Source: Microbacteriaceae bacterium UBA963
GTDB taxonomy: Bacteria > Actinomycetota > Actinomycetes > Actinomycetales > Microbacteriaceae
Direction of reading: 5' to 3'
Assembly: GCA_002292955.1 (NCBI GenBank)
Contig: DBCH01000035.1
Coordinates: forward strand, 1-12,086
Length of the DNA: 12,086 nt
Every line of letters starts with the position of its first letter. Within the stretch, counting starts at the first letter, position 1. Below, in pieces: positions 7,140-12,086 of the stretch. The position numbers and the translations under genes are program-made. The notes under the pieces were generated by a model. It was not told the origin of the DNA and made no database searches. It saw only the letters and a program-made list of their open reading frames with translations.

Positions 7140-8087
7140 TTATTTTCTCCTCATGTCGAATTCGGGAAGGACGGGGGTGATCCACTTTTCGCCTTCAGCA
7201 AGCAGCTTCTCGATTTTCTCGATGCCTCCGGGAGTGGGGGTGATCAGCGGTGGGCGAACGAAGCCCGACTTGACGAGGCCCATGCGCTCGAGCACATACT
7301 TGCCCGGAGCGGGGTTGGTCTCCACGAACAGCAAATCAACCAGCGGGTGCACGCCGTAGTGAATTTCGCGCGCACGCTCGTGGTTGCCCTCTTCGTAGGC
7401 CCAGAACATGTCGCTCACAGCCTGCGGGGCGATGTTGGCCAGTGCCGAGATGAAGCCGATGCCGCCCAGCGCGAGCAGGGGCAGGCATAGGAGTTCGATA
7501 CCCGACCACATGAGCAAGTCCTTGCCGCACTTGTGGAACACGTACGAGAAGTGCTCGAAGTCTTTGGTGGTCTCCTTGATGCCGACGATGTTGTCGAAGT
7601 CGCGGTAGAGACGCGCGAACGTCTCGGGCGCCAGCTCCACCGAGGTGCGAATCGGCACGTTGTAGGCCACGAGCGGCAGGTCGGGGAACTCGCGAGCCAC
7701 CGTGGCGTACCACTGGTAGAGCGCTTCCTGCGTGGGGCGAGCGTAGTAGGGCGTAATGATGAGCGCGGCGTCGACGCCCATGGCCTGGGCGGCCGCGGTG
7801 ACCTCGAGGGTTTCGTCGAGCTTGGCCGATCCCGTGCCGGGCATGAAGGGCACGCGGTCACCGATGGCGTCGTTCACGGTCTTCATGGCGGCAATGCGCT
7901 CAGCAATCGACTGCGAGCTGGGCTCACCGGTCGAACCGCCGAGCGAGATGCCGTTGGTGCCGTTGGCCAACTGCCAGTTGACCATGTTGGCCAGCGAGTC
8001 GTGGTCGACAGCGCCATCGGCGGTAAAGGGCGTCATGAGGGGAGCCAGACTGCCCTTGATCTTACGGGGATCACTGCGGAACTTCAT
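7140..8087 (-). CDS. DapA-family class I pyruvate aldolase, candidate 2,4-dihydroxyhept-2-ene-1,7-dioate (HHED) aldolase
   Basis: 315-residue TIM-barrel protein of the dihydrodipicolinate synthase/N-acetylneuraminate lyase family. Schiff-base Lys171 (GIKETT), Tyr142 (YNVP), TPYY at 112-115, Arg147 (PIRTS) and the GSTGE loop (51-55, Ser52-Thr53 in place of the usual Thr-Thr) are visible. Within the hpa operon the expected job is retro-aldol cleavage of HHED to pyruvate and succinic semialdehyde, a step that enteric bacteria assign to class II HpaI. Arg147 corresponds to the Arg of DapA that binds the carboxylate of aspartate semialdehyde; succinic semialdehyde is the deamino form of that compound. 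The ATG at 8087 is chosen for GAAAGG 6 nt ahead; the in-frame ATG at 8234 lies inside the GntR gene. A housekeeping DapA is unlikely given the location. Function is inferred, family assignment is firm. Confidence 0.8.
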   Translation of the reverse strand: MKFRSDPRKIKGSLAPLMTPFTADGAVDHDSLANMVNWQLANGTNGISLGGSTGEPSSQSIAERIAAMKTVNDAIGDRVPFMPGTGSAKLDETLEVTAAAQAMGVDAALIITPYYARPTQEALYQWYATVAREFPDLPLVAYNVPIRTSVELAPETFARLYRDFDNIVGIKETTKDFEHFSYVFHKCGKDLLMWSGIELLCLPLLALGGIGFISALANIAPQAVSDMFWAYEEGNHERAREIHYGVHPLVDLLFVETNPAPGKYVLERMGLVKSGFVRPPLITPTPGGIEKIEKLLAEGEKWITPVLPEFDMRRK

Positions 8088-8127
8088 GGTGTGCCTTTCG
8101 TAGGGTCTGGGATGAGACGGGGAATTT

Positions 8128-8802
8128 TTATGATGAGCGAGTGGATGCGGAGGTGTTCTTGCTGTCGAGATAGGCGTTGAGGGTGGCGAGTCGATGTGCT
8201 CGAGCGGCCATTTCGATGGTGAGGGCATCGGCACCGGAGGCGATCAGATTGACGAGGTTGTCGTGTTCCTCAACCGACTCCTGAGCGCGCCCGGGAATGT
8301 AGCCAAACGACGATTCGCGAATGGTGGCGAGTCTGTTCCAGCCGCGGTGTACGAGATCGAGGATGTGCAGGTTGGAGCAGTGTTCAAAGAACACGGCGTG
8401 GAACTCGTGGTTGAGTTCGGTGAACCGGGTGGGGTCAAAGTTGTTGAGGCAGGCGCGCATCTCATCGTTGATTTTGCGCGCCAGCGCCAGATCGTCAGCC
8501 GAAACGTGCGGCGCGGCCATGGCGGTGGCCAGGCCCTCAACAAGGCTCAGCGTCTCCATGGTGAACTGATACTCGCGCGCGTCGACGGCAACCACCTGCG
8601 CGCCAACGTTTGTGGTGAACGTGACGAGACCCTCCGCCTCGAGCCGGCGAATGGCCTCCCGAACGGGAACCACGCTGACGTCGAGCTCTTTGGCAATTTG
8701 CCCCAGCACCAGACGGTAACCGGGACCGTAGGTACCCTCGGTAATCGACTGCTTGATGGCGGCGTAGGCGCGCTCACTCTTACTGACGGCGATGGTGCTC
8801 AC
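8128..8802 (-). CDS. GntR-family transcriptional regulator, FCD (FadR-type) subfamily
   Basis: 224 residues from the GTG at 8802. Winged HTH at about 10-72: ERAYAAIKQSI, then LGQIAKELDVSVVPVREAIRRLEAEGLV (33-60), the standard GntR signature. The C-terminal all-helical FCD ligand domain shows the usual putative metal-site positions: Asn131 and His135 (NHEFH), His180 (EEHDN) and His203 (RAHRL). It is encoded second in the hpa operon, and its start codon overlaps the stop of the fusion gene (GTGA, 8802-8799), so it is probably translationally coupled and autoregulated. A GTG at 8820 is also in frame but has no good ribosome binding site, whereas GGAAGGG lies 6 nt ahead of 8802. It is probably the repressor acting at the near-palindrome at 10293-10306, with a pathway intermediate as inducer (inference). 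Confidence 0.85.
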   Translation of the reverse strand: MSTIAVSKSERAYAAIKQSITEGTYGPGYRLVLGQIAKELDVSVVPVREAIRRLEAEGLVTFTTNVGAQVVAVDAREYQFTMETLSLVEGLATAMAAPHVSADDLALARKINDEMRACLNNFDPTRFTELNHEFHAVFFEHCSNLHILDLVHRGWNRLATIRESSFGYIPGRAQESVEEHDNLVNLIASGADALTIEMAARAHRLATLNAYLDSKNTSASTRSS

Positions 8803-10259
8803 TTCTTGCCCTTCCGCCACGTCTCAAAGCGCTTCTTCCACTCGGCGTCCATGGGGTACAGGGTGTCGACCTTCTCGCCCTTCTTCACCATGGCGAGGAT
8901 GAACTCCTCTTCGTCTTCTTGCACGATGGCGGCATCCACAACGGCTTCGATGAGGTGCGGCGGAATCACGAGCACGCCGTCGGCATCGCCCACAATCACG
9001 TCACCGGGCTGAACGGCACAACCACCGCAGGTGATGGTGATGTCGGTATCCCACGGCACGTGGCGACGACCGAGAACAGCGGGGTGCGGATTGGCGAAGT
9101 AGGTGGGCATGTCGAGCGCGCTCACTGCCGCCACATCGCGCACGCCACCGTCCGTCACAATTCCCTCGCACCCGCGTAGCTGAGCGCGGATGGCCAAAAT
9201 GTCGCCGACGGTGCCGGTGCCCTTTTCGCCGCGGGCTTCCATGACGAGCACCTCGTCGGGTCCCACCGATTCGATGGCGCGCTTCTGCGCGTTGAATCCT
9301 CCGCCAAACTTCTCGAACAGATCTTCTCGGTTGGCGATGTAGCGCAGGGTGCGGGCCAAGCCGAGCATGCGCTTTCCGGGGCGGGTCGACTGCAGTCCGT
9401 CGATGCTGACGTTGTTGAAGCCCTTTTTGCGAAGCACCGACGACAGTGTGGCCGTCGACACCGAATTGATCTTCCTTTTGAGCTCGGGCGTCAGGATGCT
9501 CGCGGGCATCCCGGCCGCTTCGCGAGAACCCCAGGCTTCTTCGCGCTGCAGGTCGTCGACCTTGGGTCCTGCGCTAAACGCGGGCAGCTCGTGCGTTCCC
9601 TGCGTGATGGTGGAGACGAGTCGACCCGTTGTGGGCTTGCCCTTCGCGGTGGGAGCATCCACCTCAACTTCGAGCGTGTCGCCTGGCACAACAACGGACG
9701 ATCCCGCCGGCGTTCCCGTGAGAATCACGTCACCGGGCTCGAGGGTGATGAGTTGCGAGAGGTCGGCCACGATGGTGCCAAAACTGAACGTGAGCGACTC
9801 GGTCGTGTCGTCCTGTGCGATCTTGCCGTTGACCCAGGTGCGGATGCGAATTTTGTGTTGGTCCACGGCACGAGCGTCAATGATGTTGGGGCCGATTGGA
9901 GTGAAACCGTCGCCGCCCTTGGAGCGCAAGTTTGATCCCTTGTCCACGTAGCGCAGGTCGTAGACGCCAAAGTCGTTGGCAGCGGTAATGGAGGCGACGG
10001 CGGCCCAGCCTTCTTCGGGTGAGACGCGACGAGCGCGCGTTCCCATGATGAGCGCGATTTCACCTTCGAATGCCAGCAGTTCGCAGCCGGCGGGACGCTC
10101 TACGTTCGAGCCCGAGGTCGCCAGCGACGTGAGCGGCTTCAGAAAGAACGAGGGAAATGCGGGCGTGCGACCTCGCTGCGCGATGCGCGAGGGGTAGTTG
10201 AGGTGCAGGGCAATAATCTTGCTCGGCTCAAAACCGGCATCGAGTGGTGTGACCGTCAT
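8799..10259 (-). CDS. Fusion: HpaG-like FAH-domain isomerase/decarboxylase plus RraA/HMG-aldolase-like domain
   Basis: 486 residues. Domain 1 (about 12-228) is a fumarylacetoacetate hydrolase fold resembling one half of HpaG: metal-site Glu65, Glu67 (FEGE) and Asp96 (NDFGVYD), RSKGGDGFTP at 112-121, LEPGDVILTGTPAG at 173-186. HpaG isomerises and decarboxylates 5-oxopent-3-ene-1,2,5-tricarboxylate. Domain 2 (about 255-460) is RraA-like: VSTATLSSVL (267-276), GTGTVGDILA (347-356), TDGGVRD (369-375), GDVIVGDADGVLVIP (419-433). Arg374-Asp375 and the GD pair fit the pyruvate-binding Arg and metal-site Asp of HMG/CHA class II aldolases, so this half may be an aldolase or oxo-acid decarboxylase, not an RNase E regulator. 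The ATG at 10259 has AAGGGAG 8 nt ahead; the ATG at 10298 falls within the predicted -10 box. First gene of the operon. Catalytic roles are inferred. Confidence 0.8.
   Translation of the reverse strand: MTVTPLDAGFEPSKIIALHLNYPSRIAQRGRTPAFPSFFLKPLTSLATSGSNVERPAGCELLAFEGEIALIMGTRARRVSPEEGWAAVASITAANDFGVYDLRYVDKGSNLRSKGGDGFTPIGPNIIDARAVDQHKIRIRTWVNGKIAQDDTTESLTFSFGTIVADLSQLITLEPGDVILTGTPAGSSVVVPGDTLEVEVDAPTAKGKPTTGRLVSTITQGTHELPAFSAGPKVDDLQREEAWGSREAAGMPASILTPELKRKINSVSTATLSSVLRKKGFNNVSIDGLQSTRPGKRMLGLARTLRYIANREDLFEKFGGGFNAQKRAIESVGPDEVLVMEARGEKGTGTVGDILAIRAQLRGCEGIVTDGGVRDVAAVSALDMPTYFANPHPAVLGRRHVPWDTDITITCGGCAVQPGDVIVGDADGVLVIPPHLIEAVVDAAIVQEDEEEFILAMVKKGEKVDTLYPMDAEWKKRFETWRKGKK
8809..8815 (-). 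promoter_or_regulatory. Ribosome binding site that decides the GntR start
   Basis: GGAAGGG on the minus strand, 6 nt ahead of the GTG at 8802 and inside the last codons of the fusion gene. It supports the 4-nt overlapping start over the in-frame GTG at 8820. Confidence 0.6.
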
Positions 10260-10267
10260 GGACATCG

Positions 10268-10274
10268 CTCCCTT
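10268..10274 (-). promoter_or_regulatory. Ribosome binding site of the FAH-RraA fusion gene
   Basis: AAGGGAG on the minus strand, 8 nt ahead of the ATG at 10259 but only 2 nt ahead of the in-frame ATG at 10265, which decides for the former. Confidence 0.65.
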
Positions 10275-10292
10275 ATGAATCAACGTATCTGA

Positions 10293-10306
10293 AATCATAT
10301 ACGATT
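10293..10306. promoter_or_regulatory. Candidate GntR/FCD operator overlapping the hpa -10 box
   Basis: On the minus strand AATCGTATATGATT is a near-perfect 14-nt palindrome, broken at one base pair. It fits the TnGTnnACnA type of site bound by FadR/FCD regulators with one mismatch. It covers the -10 box of the predicted hpa promoter, the position expected for a repressor. GAATC (10277-10281 on the plus strand) and GATTC (10303-10307) add an outer inverted repeat. Confidence 0.5.
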
Positions 10307-10321
10307 CTGACGCGCACGCAA
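10294..10321 (-). promoter_or_regulatory. Probable promoter of the hpa operon
   Basis: On the minus strand TATGAT (10299-10294, 5/6 to the -10 consensus) lies 16 nt from TTGCGT (10321-10316, weak -35). This places transcription start near 10287, about 28 nt ahead of the ATG at 10259. The A+T-rich patch stands out in an otherwise G+C-rich region. Confidence 0.5.
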
Positions 10322-10374
10322 GTGCAAGTTTTGCTGGACGCTACGCAGCTAGGGACTCATGCCTTTCGGAAGTC

Positions 10375-10403
10375 TTGATGTGGGTAGTATTATTTTCTAG
10401 AGA
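10375..10403 (+). promoter_or_regulatory. Possible promoter of the LPxTG protein gene
   Basis: TTGATG (10375-10380) and TAGAGA (10398-10403) are 17 nt apart. A better -10 hexamer, TATTAT (10388-10393), is also present but has only a poor -35 (TTCGGA region near 10365-10370). One of the two is likely to serve the gene starting at 10447; the choice is open. Confidence 0.3.
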
Positions 10404-10446
10404 CTGAGTGTGAAGTGGCTAGCCCACAGAGAAGGACCAAACAACG

Positions 10447-11550
10447 ATGCGTTCAGCCATTGTGCGAGGACTTGCGGCAGCTGCCGTGAGTGCGATTCTC
10501 ATTGGTGGTGGCGTGGGTGCCGCGCAAGCCGCTGGGTCCTACTCGCTCGACCTCTACATCTCTCCGCCGTTTGTGCAGGGATCCGCCATCAATGATGGGG
10601 GCACCCTCAGCGAGGATTTCAACGACTTTACCCCCGGCATCAACGAATGTAACGGGCCGTGGGGTGTGGGAACGGCAACGGGTGATTGCACGGCAAAGCT
10701 CGTTGGCGGCGCGGGTGGAGCGACCCCCATTCCCACCGACCCCGCTCCCACCGTGGGTGGTGACGGCAGCAACTTCGCCAGCACGCAGTGGACTGGTGGC
10801 GGCACACTCTGGGCCATCGACGTTGCCCTCACAGCTCCCGTCAAATACATCGGGTTCTGGTGGTCGGCGGGCAATCGATCCAACGGCAGTAGTCACACCA
10901 ATGAAGTTCTGTTCTATAGCGGTTCGACTCTCGTGGCCACCATGAGGGCTGATGACGTGATGGACATCGTGGGCGACATCATGCCGGCCCCCTTCCCTGG
11001 AGCGGCAACGCTCACTAGTAATGACGCGGGTAGCACGTACCCGAAGGGTTACTACTTCGGCACCCCATGGAAGCACGCGTCAGTTACGCCAACTTCGCCA
11101 GTGGATCTCGCATGGGGAAATCCCCCGTCTCCATACGTTTACCTGAACCTCTTCGTCGAAGGAGACTTCGCCATCGACCGCCTCGTTCTTCGAGGGGACG
11201 GCTTCGAGTTCGACAACATGGTCACGTCCACCAACGCTCAGACGGTTGCGGGCAACCTCGTCTTCGCCAAGAACATCACGGTGACGGCACCCCCGCCGGT
11301 TGACCCGCCGGTCGATCCCGGAACGCCGGTTGCCGACAACTCAGGGCTTCCCGACACGGGACTCGTGTGGGCATCGTTCATCGGTGTCGCCCTCGTTGGC
11401 GGACTCATGTTCCTCGCTGCCGGCGGCGCCTTCCGAGGCCGCACGCGCCTTCACCAGGTGGGCATTGATGTCCAGGTGCGCGAGAAACTTGATGCCCTGG
11501 CCTCGTCCTTCGAGCGCATGGATCGCCTGCGGAGGCGTCGCCGAAAGTAG
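10447..11550 (+). CDS. Secreted LPxTG-anchored surface protein, function unknown
   Basis: 367 residues. The signal peptide has a basic start, a hydrophobic core (8-24) and a probable cleavage after Ala28 (AQA). The mature part (29-280) is Gly/Asn/Thr-rich with aromatic stretches such as KYIGFWWSAGN (133-143), NEVLFYSGSTLVATM (152-166) and FEFDNM (253-258), suggesting a beta-sandwich carbohydrate-binding-like fold (inference). Cys68 and Cys81 are the only cysteines and could form a disulfide. A proline-rich wall-spanning segment (281-296) leads to the sortase motif LPDTG (301-305), a membrane helix (307-328) and an unusually long 39-residue basic tail ending in RRRRRK. The ribosome binding site AGAAGGA lies 10 nt ahead of the ATG. 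It is divergent from the hpa operon. No specific family is recognised; adhesin or surface-layer roles are possible. Confidence 0.75.
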   Translation: MRSAIVRGLAAAAVSAILIGGGVGAAQAAGSYSLDLYISPPFVQGSAINDGGTLSEDFNDFTPGINECNGPWGVGTATGDCTAKLVGGAGGATPIPTDPAPTVGGDGSNFASTQWTGGGTLWAIDVALTAPVKYIGFWWSAGNRSNGSSHTNEVLFYSGSTLVATMRADDVMDIVGDIMPAPFPGAATLTSNDAGSTYPKGYYFGTPWKHASVTPTSPVDLAWGNPPSPYVYLNLFVEGDFAIDRLVLRGDGFEFDNMVTSTNAQTVAGNLVFAKNITVTAPPPVDPPVDPGTPVADNSGLPDTGLVWASFIGVALVGGLMFLAAGGAFRGRTRLHQVGIDVQVREKLDALASSFERMDRLRRRRRK

Positions 11551-11670
11551 TTCGGCACACGTGAGCCCGTGGTGCGTGCACGACCGTGACGCAACAGAAT
11601 AGTCTCGTGGGGTACGCTGCCACTGCTGTGCGGCGGGCGAAACATGAATCCGCGGGAAAGGACCCCTCAC

Positions 11671-12086
11671 GTGAAGGTAGCTGTCATTGGTGGCGCCGGG
11701 GGCATCGGCTCGTCCGTAGCCTTTAGTCTGCTGCGCGCCGACCACCCTTACGAGATCGTGGTGATTGACAACCGCGAGAACATGATCGTGAGTCACGTCA
11801 TGGACTTACAGGACGCTCTTTCTCTGGGCGGAGCGCGTTCGGTGGTTGGTGGTGTGATGGCCGATGCCATGGACGCCGACATCGTGGTGCTCAGTGCGGC
11901 TGTGCCGCTGAAACTCAACACGTCGCGCGATGTTTTTCTCACCGACAACGCGGCCATTGTCGGCAGCATCGTGGATCAGCTCGTTGCGGGCGCATTCGCC
12001 GGGATTTTTCTCTTGATGACCAACCCGGTTGATCCGTTGCTCACCTGGGTGGCGCGACGCACCGGTTGGGCGCGCGAGCGTCTGCT
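11671..12086 (+). CDS. Lactate/malate dehydrogenase-family NAD-dependent 2-hydroxyacid dehydrogenase, 3' end outside window
   Basis: The first 138 residues are visible. The Rossmann start VKVAVIGGAGGIGSSVA (1-17) with Asp33 at the end of the second strand (VVIDNR) points to NAD rather than NADP. MTNPVDP (116-122) is the conserved loop carrying Asn118. The mobile substrate loop reads VPLKLNTSRDVF (78-89): Arg86 corresponds to E. coli Mdh Arg87, but the position of Arg81 (Gln102 in lactate dehydrogenase) is Leu80. The second substrate Arg and the catalytic His lie beyond the window. The GTG start has AAAGGA (11657-11662) 8 nt ahead. The 120-nt gap after the LPxTG gene holds no convincing promoter or terminator. 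An automatic label of malate dehydrogenase would be uncertain because of Leu80. Confidence 0.75.
   Translation, partial: MKVAVIGGAGGIGSSVAFSLLRADHPYEIVVIDNRENMIVSHVMDLQDALSLGGARSVVGGVMADAMDADIVVLSAAVPLKLNTSRDVFLTDNAAIVGSIVDQLVAGAFAGIFLLMTNPVDPLLTWVARRTGWARERL

Noticed and set aside
7140..8234. Longer DapA-like frame starting at 8234
   Set aside because: The extra 49 residues are low-complexity Pro/Ser-rich sequence inside the GntR gene; the ATG at 8087 has a proper ribosome binding site and the family N-terminus.
8799..9500. RraA-like domain read as a regulator of RNase E
   Set aside because: The retained GD and VRD residues and the fusion to a catabolic FAH domain fit the HMG/CHA aldolase branch; RNase E regulation is a property of a few enterobacterial members.
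8799..10298. Longer fusion-protein start at 10298
   Set aside because: That codon lies in the predicted -10 box and operator; the ATG at 10259 has the correctly spaced ribosome binding site.
11656..11670. Sequence AGGACCCCTCACG ahead of the dehydrogenase-like gene, repeated at 4418-4430
   Set aside because: A 13-nt match is expected by chance in 12 kb of biased sequence, and here it is largely the ribosome binding site.
11551..11670. Possible terminator or promoter between the LPxTG gene and the dehydrogenase-like gene
   Set aside because: Only short imperfect hairpins without a T run and only weak -10-like hexamers (for example TACGCT) are present.

Overview
The window looks like a catabolic region of a high-GC Gram-positive bacterium, probably an actinobacterium near Microbacteriaceae/Micrococcales. 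The reasons are the G+C-rich coding sequence with GTG starts, a sortase-anchored (LPxTG) surface protein, an extradiol dioxygenase that by eye is very close to the Brevibacterium fuscum homoprotocatechuate 2,3-dioxygenase, and tightly packed operons. All identities come from reading motifs and recalled family sequences; no database search was run.

Left module (1-4338), mandelate/benzaldehyde type. A benzoylformate decarboxylase (minus strand, C-terminal part outside the window) is transcribed divergently from a XylC-like benzaldehyde dehydrogenase. Together they would convert benzoylformate to benzaldehyde and then benzoate. The dehydrogenase ends in a clear rho-independent terminator and is followed by an AraC-family activator, then by a small protein with a HIRAN-like domain and two predicted membrane helices. 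The 230-bp divergent intergenic region holds a good promoter for the dehydrogenase and repeats that could bind the AraC protein.

Central module (4438-10259, all minus strand), homoprotocatechuate (3,4-dihydroxyphenylacetate) meta-cleavage operon. In transcription order: a fusion of an HpaG-like FAH domain with an RraA/HMG-aldolase-like domain; a GntR/FCD regulator that starts inside the fusion's stop codon; a DapA-family (class I, Schiff-base) aldolase; HpaE; and HpaD. HpaD opens the ring and HpaE oxidises the semialdehyde. The FAH domain would isomerise/decarboxylate, and a pyruvate aldolase would release pyruvate and succinic semialdehyde. No HpaI, HpaH or HpaF of the classical kind is visible; the DapA-like protein and the RraA-like domain are the candidates to replace some of them. 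A near-palindrome of the GntR/FCD type overlaps the -10 box of this operon. A long inverted repeat separates the operon from the convergent HIRAN-like gene.

Right part (10260-12086). An LPxTG surface protein of unknown function is divergent from the hpa operon. It is followed by the 5' part of a lactate/malate dehydrogenase-family gene whose substrate-discriminating position is leucine.

The most interesting points are the FAH-RraA fusion, the DapA-family enzyme as likely HHED aldolase, the operator over the hpa promoter, the tyrosine at the catalytic His281 position of the decarboxylase, and the atypical malate dehydrogenase-like enzyme. No rRNA, tRNA, CRISPR array, transposase or insertion sequence was seen.
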